A stretch of 56,661 nucleotides of DNA from Armatimonadota bacterium (GTDB lineage: Bacteria > Armatimonadota > UBA5829), in NCBI GenBank assembly GCA_039679645.1, contig JBDKUO010000059.1:1-56661 (forward strand), in the 5' to 3' direction. The notes beneath the pieces were generated by a model. That model had not been told where the DNA came from. It worked only from the letters and a program-made list of their open reading frames with translations, and did no database searches. Shown here in pieces: positions 35,338 through 43,744 of the stretch (within the stretch, counting starts at the first letter, position 1; the number at the start of each line of letters is the position of its first letter). A program made the position numbers and the translations under genes.

Positions 35338-36308
35338 AGTTCGTAATTTGGCGTGCGTATCACCTGGAATCGAAAGAAATCATTGACGACTATATCTCAA
35401 GAATCCAAAAATTGCTAAGCGGGCATGAACTTGCAGTCTGTGAGAATGTAGAGACAATCAAACGAGAGATTGCCGATGCGGATGTAATGATCGGCTGGAG
35501 GATTACACCCGAAGTATTTGCCGAGGCAAAAAAGCTAAAGTGGATTCAGTTCGGAAGCGCGGGCATAGACCACACTGTCTTTCCTGAACTTGTAAAGAGC
35601 GATATTGTCCTCACTACATTGAGTGGGATTCATACCACAGTCGTCGCAGAACACGTGCTTGGGATGATGCTCGCCTTGGCTCGCAGGTTCGATGTGGCAG
35701 CGCGTCTGCAGGCCGCCCATAATTATGATCGCATCGAACTGGCGGGCACAAGCACCGAACTGGCAGATAAGACGATTGGAATAATAGGTCTGGGCAAGAT
35801 AGGGCTCAATATAGCCCGACTGGCGAAGGCTTTCGGGATGCATGTAGTCGGAACAAAGCGGACAGTCCGAGGCGATCTGCCGAATGTAGATGAACTCTAC
35901 CCCGCCAGTAATCTCGATAAGATTCTCCCTATATCCGACTATCTGGTAATTGCTGTACCGCTAACGTCGGACACCAGCGCCCTGATCGGCCCGGATCAGA
36001 TAAATAAGATGAAACAGGGAGCTTATCTGATAAATGTGGCGCGAGGGGCTATGGTCGACCATGAAGCGCTCGGTAAAGCTCTGAAAAATGGCAAACTGGG
36101 CGGAGCAGCGCTCGATGTGTTTCCTGCCGAACCGCTTCCCTCCGGCAGCCCAATCTGGGATTTGCCCAATACTATAATCACGCCGCACACAGGCGCATCC
36201 AGCGCACGCTACGGTGAGCGCGCAATAAAAATACTAAGGCACAACCTGGACGCTTTCCTGACGGGCAAGCAAATGATTAACATCTACCAGAAAGAAAGAG
36301 GATATTGA
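35334..36308 (+). CDS. D-isomer-specific 2-hydroxyacid dehydrogenase
   Basis: 324 residues, normal length. The NAD-binding fold shows GIIGLGKIGLNIARLAKAFG. The catalytic set is visible: Arg in NVARGAMVDHEAL, Glu in the DVFPAEPLP region and His in TPHTGASS. These enzymes interconvert 2-keto acids and D-2-hydroxyacids (glyoxylate/hydroxypyruvate, phosphoglycerate and others); the substrate cannot be assigned. The start is GTG 35334, coupled to the PtsI-like gene. GH36 begins six bases after its stop, so these three form one operon, probably sugar-related. Confidence 0.9.
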   Translation: MKFVIWRAYHLESKEIIDDYISRIQKLLSGHELAVCENVETIKREIADADVMIGWRITPEVFAEAKKLKWIQFGSAGIDHTVFPELVKSDIVLTTLSGIHTTVVAEHVLGMMLALARRFDVAARLQAAHNYDRIELAGTSTELADKTIGIIGLGKIGLNIARLAKAFGMHVVGTKRTVRGDLPNVDELYPASNLDKILPISDYLVIAVPLTSDTSALIGPDQINKMKQGAYLINVARGAMVDHEALGKALKNGKLGGAALDVFPAEPLPSGSPIWDLPNTIITPHTGASSARYGERAIKILRHNLDAFLTGKQMINIYQKERGY

Positions 36309-36314
36309 TCAGAA

Positions 36315-38300
36315 ATGACCAATCAAGAACAGCAAAAAGCAAAAACCTGGTTTGAGGAGCATTTCAAATCTACAGATTGCAGACTTCCATTTTCGTTTAT
36401 TTACAACGATAATAAATCGGCATCTTTCCTGAAGAGTTGGAAGTCTGAGTGGAGCATGGGCAAGTCAGAGGCGGGTTCGTCTCAGCAGACCCTCACTCTC
36501 AGCGATCCAGAGACGAAACTCCAGTGCAGGTGCGAGGTCACCACATTCGATAAATATCCGGCGGTCGAGTGGGTCATCTACTTCAAAAACAACGGCAGCA
36601 CCCCTACGCAAATTATAGAAGACATTCTGCCGCTGGATACGGACCTGGAAATTGGAAAAGAACAGCCCGCGATAGTCCACTATGCAAAGGGCAGCGACTG
36701 TAAGATTGACGATTTCGAGCCCCTCAAGAGCAAGATCGGAATAATCTACCCGCTGCATCTGGCACCGCAGTGCGGAAGATCGTCCGATGGAACGCTTCCG
36801 TTCTTTAACCTGGAGATGGGCAGCGAAGGCGTGATCGGAGCAATAGGCTGGACCGGCGCATGGAAAGCCGATATAACTCGACTCGAAGATGACACTCATC
36901 TTAATATCAGTGCCGGAATGAAGAAAACTCATCTAAGGCTGGAGCCTGGTGAGGAAATCCGCACTCCTCGTATCCTGCTGCTGTTTTGGGAAGATGACAT
37001 GACGGGCGCACATAACATGCTGCGGCAGTTTATCCTGGCTCATCACAGCCCATATTATGATGGAAAAGTCCTTCAGGGGCCGATCTGCGAAGCAGCCTGG
37101 GGAGCGAATATGGACTACCGGCAAATACAAAAGGCGCGGTGGTGGAAAGATAACAATCTCCCTGTTGAATATTTCTGGATAGACGCGGGCTGGCACGGTG
37201 ACGGCGATTATGACGAGAATTCAGATACATTCGGTGGTGAGTGGTGGAAGCACGTCGGCAACTGGTGGCCGAACAAGACCACTTATCCCAACGGTCTGAA
37301 GCCTGTCGGAGACACATTGAAGGAGATGGAATACAAGTTTTTGCTGTGGATGGAACCTGAGAGAGTCTTTAAGGATACTTATTTCACTCGCGAACATCCG
37401 GAATGGCTCCTGGGTCCGGATGGAGACAACTATCTCTTCAATCTGGGTCTGCCTGAAGCGCGCCGGGCATTGACGGATCTGGTATTGAATACTTTGACTG
37501 AGGGCAGTGTTACATGCTACCGGCAGGATTTCAACTTCGACCCGTCTCCATACTGGGAAAAGGCTGATGCGCCGGACAGGGTCGGAATGAGTGAAATACG
37601 TCATATAGAAGGGCTATACGCTTTCTGGGACGAGCTGAGAGCAAGAATGCCTAACCTGGTTATAGATAACTGCTCCAGCGGAGGACGCAGGATAGACCTG
37701 GAGACGATATCGCGCAGTATCCCGTTATGGCGAAGCGATTATCAGTGCGCCCTTGATTTTGACCCGATTGGAATGCAAGGTCAGACGCAGGGCCTTGCGC
37801 CTTGGATTCCATTAAGCACCGGCTGCTATAATCGCAAAGACGCTCCCGATAAATACGCATTCAGAAGCGCGCTTGGACCCGGTATTGTAATGAATTTGAA
37901 TATTTACGGGCCCGAGCCATCCTGCCAAATCCCGTTCGAGTGGATAAGAGATGCTATGAACGAAGAGTTTGAGGTGCGTAAGTACTTCTATGGAGATTTC
38001 TATCCGCTGCTCTCATACAGCCTGGCTGACGACTTATGGGCAGCCTGGCAGTATGACAGGCCGGATTTGGGTGAGGGGATAGTTGTGGCTATGCGCAGAC
38101 CAAAGAGCCCTTTTACCAGCATGAACACGCCATTACATGGCCTCGATGCTAGCGCTCTGTATGAAATCCGTTCTGCCGATGGAGGCGACTCGATTCGGGC
38201 TAAGGGAAGCGAGCTTGCGCAGGGCGGGCTGAAAATTGAGATCAACGACAAGCCCGGCAGCGCCCTGTATATATACAGGATTGTGAAAAGCTGCAAATAG
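36315..38300 (+). CDS. Alpha-galactosidase, GH36-type
   Basis: 661 residues without a signal peptide. The N-terminal beta-supersandwich (about 1-250) precedes the (beta/alpha)8 catalytic domain (about 255-560). The nucleophile is Asp405 in CYRQDFNFDP and the acid/base is Asp475 in LWRSDYQC, with the conserved NCSSGGRRID between. GH36 releases alpha-linked galactose from oligosaccharides; a related specificity (for example N-acetylgalactosaminidase) is possible. The N-terminus begins directly after the dehydrogenase gene. It is cytoplasmic by sequence, so an importer for its substrate must be encoded elsewhere. Confidence 0.9.
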   Translation: MTNQEQQKAKTWFEEHFKSTDCRLPFSFIYNDNKSASFLKSWKSEWSMGKSEAGSSQQTLTLSDPETKLQCRCEVTTFDKYPAVEWVIYFKNNGSTPTQIIEDILPLDTDLEIGKEQPAIVHYAKGSDCKIDDFEPLKSKIGIIYPLHLAPQCGRSSDGTLPFFNLEMGSEGVIGAIGWTGAWKADITRLEDDTHLNISAGMKKTHLRLEPGEEIRTPRILLLFWEDDMTGAHNMLRQFILAHHSPYYDGKVLQGPICEAAWGANMDYRQIQKARWWKDNNLPVEYFWIDAGWHGDGDYDENSDTFGGEWWKHVGNWWPNKTTYPNGLKPVGDTLKEMEYKFLLWMEPERVFKDTYFTREHPEWLLGPDGDNYLFNLGLPEARRALTDLVLNTLTEGSVTCYRQDFNFDPSPYWEKADAPDRVGMSEIRHIEGLYAFWDELRARMPNLVIDNCSSGGRRIDLETISRSIPLWRSDYQCALDFDPIGMQGQTQGLAPWIPLSTGCYNRKDAPDKYAFRSALGPGIVMNLNIYGPEPSCQIPFEWIRDAMNEEFEVRKYFYGDFYPLLSYSLADDLWAAWQYDRPDLGEGIVVAMRRPKSPFTSMNTPLHGLDASALYEIRSADGGDSIRAKGSELAQGGLKIEINDKPGSALYIYRIVKSCK

Positions 38301-38331
38301 CAAGCGTTCTAGTATGTGTCGGAAGCTAGTG

Positions 38332-38393
38332 AGAAATCTGCTTTTTTGAGATGTCTGGCTTAAAGCTGATTCCTCGGCTTCACTTGGAATGAC
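38332..38393. repeat. Dispersed element, remnant copy C
   Basis: AAATCTGCTTTTTT, then TTAAAGCTGATTCCTC and a terminal TTGGAATGAC follow the same order as the right half of copy B (20708-20766). The left terminus is missing. The last bases overlap the possible esterase start codon at 38389. Confidence 0.6.
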
Positions 38394-39051
38394 TAAATCT
38401 GAAACGTTAAGTGGTATCTATATGAGCAAATCTCAACTAAAATACAGCATATATCTGCCTCAAGGTTATGATGAGGAAAAAAACAAACTCTGGCCGCTTG
38501 TGTTTTTTTTGCACGGCGCAGGCGAGAGGGGCGATGACCTTGAAAAGCCGAAAGTGCACGGTCCCCTAAAACTGGCTGCGCAGGGCAGGCAGTTTCCGTT
38601 TATAATCCTGGCTCCGCTTTGCCCTGAGGACAGTTGGTGGAATAACGAGATCGACAAAGTCATAGATTTGCTCGATGATATAGAGTCAAATTATAACGTG
38701 GATAAGAGCCGGATATATCTGACTGGAATAAGCATGGGCGGTTACGGCACATGGGGCCTTGCGGCCAGAATTCCAGAAAGGCTGGCAGCTATAGCGCCGA
38801 TCTGCGGTGGAGGCAATCCGGCGAACGCGCCTCTAATTAAAGATATCCCCATGTGGGTCTTTCACGGCGACGCAGACCCGACTGTCCCGCTTGAAAAGTC
38901 TCAGGAAATGGTTGATGCGGTGCGATCAGCAGGCGGCAGCCCAAAGTTTACTATATATCCCAGTGTTGAGCACGACTGCTGGACGGCTACTTATGAGAGT
39001 GATGAGTTTTGGAAGTGGCTGCTGGGTCAGAGACGATCTTCCGGCAGGTGA
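38389..39051 (+). CDS. Alpha/beta-hydrolase, carboxylesterase type
   Basis: 220 residues. Ser-Asp-His triad: Ser115 in LTGISMGGYG, Asp163 in HGDADPTVP and His195 in SVEHDCW; the oxyanion strand is FFLHGAGERGDD. The pattern matches the dienelactone/PHB-depolymerase-like esterases often annotated as prolyl-oligopeptidase-like, acting on esterified sugars or polymers. No signal peptide. The start is unsure: ATG 38389 lies in a repeat remnant and ATG 38422 (209 residues) has no ribosome-binding site either. The 3' end overlaps the convergent rex gene by 25 bases. It follows the GH36 gene after 88 bases. Confidence 0.85.
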   Translation: MTKSETLSGIYMSKSQLKYSIYLPQGYDEEKNKLWPLVFFLHGAGERGDDLEKPKVHGPLKLAAQGRQFPFIILAPLCPEDSWWNNEIDKVIDLLDDIESNYNVDKSRIYLTGISMGGYGTWGLAARIPERLAAIAPICGGGNPANAPLIKDIPMWVFHGDADPTVPLEKSQEMVDAVRSAGGSPKFTIYPSVEHDCWTATYESDEFWKWLLGQRRSSGR

Positions 39052-39662
39052 TAAGAAAGCACAGCCAGTTCCTGCAAGAAATCAACATTTCGCACAGTGA
39101 TACCTGCGGGCAGGCGGAGCAATGTGGGGGCGAAATTGAGAATTGCTGTAACTTTTGCCTCTACCAGCTTATCCGCAACCTCCTGGGCGGCAAGCGCCGG
39201 GACAGCTATGATCCCGATCCTGGCGGAAAGTAGCTTGTTCTGCTCCACTATATCGGCGATATCCATTATTGCAAGGTCCCAAAGCTGTCTGCCGATCTTG
39301 TTGGGGTTGCTATCGAACGCCGCTACAATGTGGAAGTTTTCCGCCCTAAGAGGCTGATAACGCGCCAGAGCCGAGCCTAAATGACCCGCGCCGACCAGCA
39401 CCACAGGCTGAGGCTTCTCTATCTTGAGAATATGGCTGATGCGCGAGTGCAGCTCATTGACGTTATAGCCTATCCCCGGACGGCCAAACTCACCGAAATA
39501 TGATAAGTCCTTCCTGAATGCAGCCGCGCTGACACCCGTGCGCATCTCGATATCAGCAGAGGATATCGTCTCGATATTCCTGATTTTGAGATCGGTAAGA
39601 ATTGTCAGGTAGGTCGCCAGCCGTTCGAGTGTCGGCATGGGGACCTTGATTCCGCTCGGCAT
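39027..39662 (-). CDS. rex: Redox-sensing repressor Rex
   Basis: 211 residues, standard length. The winged-helix DNA-binding domain is N-terminal (TLERLATYLTILTDLKIRNI, SSADIEMRTGVSAAAFRKDL, SYFGEFGRPGIGYNV). The Rossmann fold has VVLVGAGHLGSALARY, and the C-terminal swapped helix follows FLQELAVLSYHL. Rex senses the NADH/NAD ratio and represses fermentation and respiration genes. The start ATG 39662 has AAGGTGG; longer frames upstream lack support. A candidate operator overlaps its own promoter region. Complex I genes at 2-5.5 kb could be targets, but no site is seen there. Confidence 0.95.
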   Translation of the reverse strand: MPSGIKVPMPTLERLATYLTILTDLKIRNIETISSADIEMRTGVSAAAFRKDLSYFGEFGRPGIGYNVNELHSRISHILKIEKPQPVVLVGAGHLGSALARYQPLRAENFHIVAAFDSNPNKIGRQLWDLAIMDIADIVEQNKLLSARIGIIAVPALAAQEVADKLVEAKVTAILNFAPTLLRLPAGITVRNVDFLQELAVLSYHLPEDRL

Positions 39663-39675
39663 ATTGTAACCACCT

Positions 39676-39693
39676 TTGTGAAATATTGCGCAA
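39676..39693 (-). promoter_or_regulatory. Candidate Rex operator in rex leader
   Basis: On the plus strand TTGTGAA-ATAT-TGCGCAA: the first half matches the Rex consensus half-site TTGTGAA exactly, and the second matches TTCACAA at 5 of 7, with the expected N4 spacing. On the minus strand it overlaps the ribosome-binding site and a TTGATA-16-TATTTC promoter-like pair, so autorepression is plausible. Confidence 0.5.
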
Positions 39694-39806
39694 ACCAAGT
39701 ATATCAAACGCTTGCTGCCGGGCGCAAACGAAATTGCAAACAATGTTTATTGCCTATGAATTGACAGTGGCAGGAAGTGGATTCCGGCCCATCATTATTG
39801 CTGCTA

Positions 39807-40283
39807 TCAATTACGTGGTATATTCTTTACACCAGCCTGCTTGAGCCCTTTAATAAATGTTGGGCCAAAGCAGTCTACTCGCACTCCTTGCCCAAAGCCG
39901 AATGGACCTATTACTTTTCCATCTTTCATGATCAGAGTAATATGATAGACACGGTTCAAACGGTATTCAGGCGGACGCTTTGCTTCTTTTAAACCTCTCA
40001 GCAATAATGCGATAGCAGCCAGATTGGTTTTGTACTTGTAATGAAATCCGGGTTGCATTCCCAGAATTTTTGTATCAGGTCTTTTTCCATTGGGCGTGAT
40101 AATAAGCATATCAGAAAGTACTTCCAAGCGAATAGCCGCAATTTGATCGGGAGATATACTTGCCACAGCATGTCTTATGTCTTCATCAGGTTGTAGCTGA
40201 GCATTCTTGGCCGTGTAGTTGTGATAAATAACTAGAGTGACAGCTATGGTCAGCACAAAAATGATTGTAACAGCTTTTTTCAT
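39807..40283 (-). CDS. Secreted or anchored hypothetical protein
   Basis: 158 residues. A hydrophobic N-terminus (VTIIFVLTIAVTLVIY) is a signal peptide or anchor. The rest is a small domain with alternating strands and one helix (NLAAIALLLRGLKEA) and a Gly-rich end (GPFGFGQGVRV). AGGAGG precedes ATG 40283. Its layout (a DxIAAIRLEVLSD-type strand, LLRGLKEA helix, then YHITLIMKDGK) loosely matches the N-terminal part of the 330-residue protein at 41803-42795. Function unknown. Confidence 0.65.
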   Translation of the reverse strand: MKKAVTIIFVLTIAVTLVIYHNYTAKNAQLQPDEDIRHAVASISPDQIAAIRLEVLSDMLIITPNGKRPDTKILGMQPGFHYKYKTNLAAIALLLRGLKEAKRPPEYRLNRVYHITLIMKDGKVIGPFGFGQGVRVDCFGPTFIKGLKQAGVKNIPRN

Positions 40284-40367
40284 CGTAACCCCTCCTTTTA
40301 CACTATCGCTTTGTTCAACTTAGATGAATCTTTAGCGACTATGCATAGGTATACAAAATAACACTAT

Positions 40368-40392
40368 TGGGCCGGAAGGAGATTCCGACCCA
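40368..40392 (-). terminator. Hairpin after the serpin gene
   Basis: TGGGCCGGAA and TTCCGACCCA form a 10-position stem with one mismatch around GGAGA, downstream of the minus-strand serpin gene. A weak T-rich stretch follows on that strand. A similar GGAA/TTCC hairpin (39769-39788) ends the preceding minus-strand gene. Confidence 0.45.
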
Positions 40393-40418
40393 TAGCCTAG
40401 TCAATCTATATGTCGATC

Positions 40419-41660
40419 TCACAATATGCCAGCATCCATCGCAGGATCAACGACAGTGCCCATAAAGAGGATCGTGCCGGTCATATCGTCTCTAATAGCG
40501 TAGAAGAACGGTCTGTTAGCCCGGACTTCTGGAGTTGCACACCTGGCCTTTAGAACCATAAAGGTGGCTGCGGCAGCTTCTGTGCCCTCTTCGTTGACTT
40601 CAATAAATGCCTTCTGCTTCAGCGAACTTATGTAAACGTCGTTTCGATCACTTTTGCAAATTCCACTGAAGTCACATTTTCCTGAGTCAAAGATATTCCC
40701 CATACCCAAATCCGTGCACGGGGGTATAAGATTGGTCTCGCACTCAAGCTTCCAGCGAGGCAGCGTAACTCTCACCTTCTGCTCTTGAAAACTGGGCAGC
40801 CATTTATTCCAGTTCTTTGCATTCAAGGTCTTTAGAAATTCACTAAGACTGCAGCCTTCACATGGAACAAATATATACATGCTCATTCGTTTGCTGCCAT
40901 AGGGCAGTGCGGCAGCTTCAAAATTTTGGCCCATGCAATATCTAAATCTGCCCTCTTGGGACATCATAGGCACGCTCTTTATCTTGCCGTCTTCGAGCAT
41001 GAACGGCTCTGCCTGCGTCTCATTCTTGTCAAAGCGAAAAGTCCATGTGCCCTTGAAATAGATCGCGTTGGCAAGGCAGAGTACGGTCAAGCCGCCGAGG
41101 TCTTCGGCAATATTGTCTATCCGGCCGTGCGTCTTTTTCCTGACCCAGCCATCTATTGCAGACTTTGCGGAACGGTGGGTGAAATCAAGGCTGGCAACTT
41201 CGGCATCATAATATTTTCTGGATATATCGATAAAGCTGGGCACAATAGGAAATACCTTGCCGGTCCACATGCCATTTGCTGCTGAAATATTTACTCCCCT
41301 GCCTGGATTGTTGAGGTTTACGAGCAGGTTCGCGTTGGAATTGTTGATCTCATGCAGGCTCATCTTATCTAGTCCTAAAACAGCGCCCATCAGCTTGCGC
41401 GTATCGCCTTTGGAGCCGTTGTAGGCCATTGCAAGAGACATTGAAACGCTGCTTGGAGATATCAGGGTATTGCGTCCCGATCGCCTGGAGGCAATATCCT
41501 TGAACAGCCGGATTGAAAAGTCAGTATTGGCGGAAATCAGTTTCTTATTTACCGGCAAAACTTTTCCCATAGCGCGTTTTGCTTGAAAATGTCGAGCGCA
41601 TAAAGCAGCGGTCACCGCCAGTAATCCCGCAAAGACAAATAACCAATAGCGTTTTTTCAT
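40419..41660 (-). CDS. Serpin, secreted or membrane-anchored
   Basis: 413 residues. A hydrophobic N-terminus (YWLFVFAGLLAVTAALC) serves for export. Serpin signatures are intact: NTLISPSSVSMSLAMAYNGS, LANAIYFKGTW, then the reactive-centre hinge EEGTEAAAAT (357-366), which has the small residues of inhibitory serpins, and a canonical 17-residue loop that places Arg373 at P1 and Cys374 at P1'. The distal hinge is NRPFFYAIRDDMTGTILFMG. I infer inhibition of trypsin-like or Arg-specific cysteine proteases. It sits between two secreted unknowns on the same strand. Confidence 0.93.
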   Translation of the reverse strand: MKKRYWLFVFAGLLAVTAALCARHFQAKRAMGKVLPVNKKLISANTDFSIRLFKDIASRRSGRNTLISPSSVSMSLAMAYNGSKGDTRKLMGAVLGLDKMSLHEINNSNANLLVNLNNPGRGVNISAANGMWTGKVFPIVPSFIDISRKYYDAEVASLDFTHRSAKSAIDGWVRKKTHGRIDNIAEDLGGLTVLCLANAIYFKGTWTFRFDKNETQAEPFMLEDGKIKSVPMMSQEGRFRYCMGQNFEAAALPYGSKRMSMYIFVPCEGCSLSEFLKTLNAKNWNKWLPSFQEQKVRVTLPRWKLECETNLIPPCTDLGMGNIFDSGKCDFSGICKSDRNDVYISSLKQKAFIEVNEEGTEAAAATFMVLKARCATPEVRANRPFFYAIRDDMTGTILFMGTVVDPAMDAGIL

Positions 41661-41802
41661 GAGAGCGCCTCCTGATCACAACATAAGCCCATCCGCATTG
41701 GATGAAACAATTATATTAAGAAAAAACAACTGCTATTGCCTTCATCAATTTGAATCGATGCATAGCCCCTCTATAAGCAATTTATAGCAGGCGGCTTATA
41801 TG

Positions 41803-42795
41803 CTACTTGCCAGGACCACCACTAATATTCTTAGCGTGTTCCTTGTACGCGTTTTTCGTCAGAGATTGAAGCTCTTCATAAAGGATAGCCAGAGTTTTGG
41901 AGTTCTTGCCACTTTCTATGTCTTTGCGTGTCATAAAATCTCTTAGCAGATAGCAGTTGTCGGCTCGATCACGAAGAACAACTATCGGAGGCTTGTAGTT
42001 ACCATAATCCATAACGAGAAAGCTCTCACAACCAAACTGCTTGCGGGCGAGGTTCCAACCAATTGGATCAGTATAGTAACCAGTCTGAGTGATAAAAAGC
42101 TTTGCCGAATCAATTACAGTAATATCGAGTCTAAACAACTCGCTTGATTCCAACGTAACACAGCCAAACTTGCCCTGAGCAATAGCAATATCACTCGACT
42201 TGACCTCTTCTGCCCATACGCTTCGTATGTCCAGCGAATAGAGTATTGATTGTGCCTTAGCAATCACAGCACAGCCTGCACTAGATGATTCGGGAACAAT
42301 TACAGAATCCATATGCGAAAGACGCAGTGAAAGCTTTTTTACCTTGAACTGCGGAATTTGTGAATCGAGCTTTGCCGCTACAGCATCGTGTTTGAGATCA
42401 TCAAGGAACTCCACCATCCCCGGCACCAAGTAACCTCCTGCCATCGTTATTATGTCATGTCTGTCGTCTACTGGTTTACGACCGAATAACATCCAAACAA
42501 CCTTGCTGCTCGCTAGATTAATAGTCAAAGTGGCATATCTGCCAACAGGGCCAGCATCCGGGCGGTCTTCCCGAATACCCGAAAGAAGCGAGTAAAGACG
42601 CTTCATTGACTGCGGATTACTTTTTGGCGTCAGTTTATAAATCCCATCACAAGAAGAGATAATTACAGAATCTATACCATCAAGACTTGTAATGCCTGCT
42701 CGATTAAGAATAGCGGTGCCTATCTGTTCTTTGGCCATGACAAAGGAGCATGAGAATACAAATACAGTCAATATGATTCCGAACAATAAACGCAT
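41803..42795 (-). CDS. Secreted hypothetical protein
   Basis: 330 residues with a signal peptide (LLFGIILTVFVFSCSFVMA; a lipobox is not convincing). Two or three small mixed domains are visible; the first (about 40-140: SVIISSCDGIYKLTP, then MKRLYSLLSGIRED, then YATLTINLASS) resembles the layout of the 158-residue protein at 39807. The C-terminal part is helical and basic. No enzyme motif is seen. It is first in a minus-strand set with the serpin and the 158-residue protein, each separated by a spacer, so possibly three separate units. Confidence 0.65.
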   Translation of the reverse strand: MRLLFGIILTVFVFSCSFVMAKEQIGTAILNRAGITSLDGIDSVIISSCDGIYKLTPKSNPQSMKRLYSLLSGIREDRPDAGPVGRYATLTINLASSKVVWMLFGRKPVDDRHDIITMAGGYLVPGMVEFLDDLKHDAVAAKLDSQIPQFKVKKLSLRLSHMDSVIVPESSSAGCAVIAKAQSILYSLDIRSVWAEEVKSSDIAIAQGKFGCVTLESSELFRLDITVIDSAKLFITQTGYYTDPIGWNLARKQFGCESFLVMDYGNYKPPIVVLRDRADNCYLLRDFMTRKDIESGKNSKTLAILYEELQSLTKNAYKEHAKNISGGPGK

Positions 42796-42959
42796 TATCT
42801 TCCTCCCTTAATACAAAAAACGCTACCCCAATACGCAACTTCATCATAATTTCTTCTCATAATCGAGCATGCAAGCTGTATGTTGGACTACAACGGTGAA
42901 CATATTGTTTCCTTCGTTTGCTTAGTGGCTGCATAGAGATAAGAGGGTCTTACAAAGAC

Positions 42960-43075
42960 ACATCGTAAGGATGCGGTGAAGGCAAACCGTGAGGGATACA
43001 GCAGAAAGTCGCAATCACCAGAGCATTTATAACATCACCCGACCTGCTGCTGGTATCAGGCGTATATTACGATGT
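42960..43075. promoter_or_regulatory. Long-range inverted repeat, possible structured RNA
   Basis: ACATCGTAA (42960-42968) pairs exactly with TTACGATGT (43067-43075). Inside, GATACAGCAG (about 42995-43004) pairs with CTGCTGGTATC (about 43047-43057) with one bulge, GTCG pairs with CGAC, and CGGT pairs with ACCG as a small hairpin. It lies in the 418-base spacer (42796-43213) between divergent genes, so it could be a leader of either. Apart from this fold I see no coding content there; a 61-codon frame at 42989 looks spurious. Confidence 0.4.
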
Positions 43076-43213
43076 CAGTGTGCTGCCGATATGGGTGCAA
43101 TCGGTATCCAAACTCTCCCCCCTTGGGCTGTTTGTTTTCGGAAAGGCAGAGGTATATTGCAAGAGAACGGGTAAGCTTAAAAGGAGTGGATAGTCGGCAT
43201 AGGAGGGATTAAT

Positions 43214-43726
43214 ATGCATAGGCTAATAGCTCTCATTTGCGCAGTGTTTGCAATATCGGCCATCCCGGCGCAGGCTGAGGATTATCCGATCGTCATAAGC
43301 CCTAAGACTGTCGCCGAACTCACAAAAAAGCTTAGCGACAAGATCACAGCCGATTCTGCATGGTCTACGTCAAAAACTGTCGCGATCCTTGATTTTGAAC
43401 TTATCCCCCAAAAAGACGGCCAGAAAATCGATAAGGCAGTTGCGCGCGATCTGAGCGAGGACCTCTCGACATCCATGAGCGAGATAAAAAACGTCAAGCT
43501 TGTCGAACGAGGCCAACTCAAAAATGCGCTGTCGAGCGCCAGGCTCGATCAGAGCGATATTATCGACCCCAAAACCGCTAAGCAGCTCGGAAAAATGCTC
43601 TCTGCCGATTGCATTCTCTGCGGCAGCATATCAGACAGGGGAACGTTTGTCGTGATAAATGCAAGGATGCTAGACGCTCAGACGGGTGAGGTCAAATTCT
43701 CGGTTTCGGTGGATTTCAATAAATAA
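43214..43726 (+). CDS. Periplasmic FlgO/CsgG-like protein
   Basis: 170 residues with a signal peptide (LIALICAVFAISAIPAQA). The rest matches the FlgO/CsgG N-like fold: KTVAILDFEL, a helix with LSEDLSTSMSEIKNVKLVER, then AKQLGKMLSADCILCGSISD and NARMLDAQTGEV. Such domains occur in outer-envelope assembly proteins and as stand-alone periplasmic factors. ATG 43214 has AGGAGGG. There is no lipobox and no CsgG pore region, so curli secretion itself is not indicated. Confidence 0.75.
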   Translation: MHRLIALICAVFAISAIPAQAEDYPIVISPKTVAELTKKLSDKITADSAWSTSKTVAILDFELIPQKDGQKIDKAVARDLSEDLSTSMSEIKNVKLVERGQLKNALSSARLDQSDIIDPKTAKQLGKMLSADCILCGSISDRGTFVVINARMLDAQTGEVKFSVSVDFNK

Positions 43727-43744
43727 ACCAGGAAGCAATTGCTT

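Noticed and set aside
42960-43075. Cobalamin, FMN, TPP or c-di-GMP riboswitch in the 42.8-43.2 kb spacer
   Set aside because: Single short matches (GGCAAACC, GGTGAA) occur, but the class-defining cores and their order are missing.
42989-43174. 61-codon frame before the FlgO-like gene
   Set aside because: No ribosome-binding site, Cys/Arg-rich, and it crosses the inverted-repeat structure.
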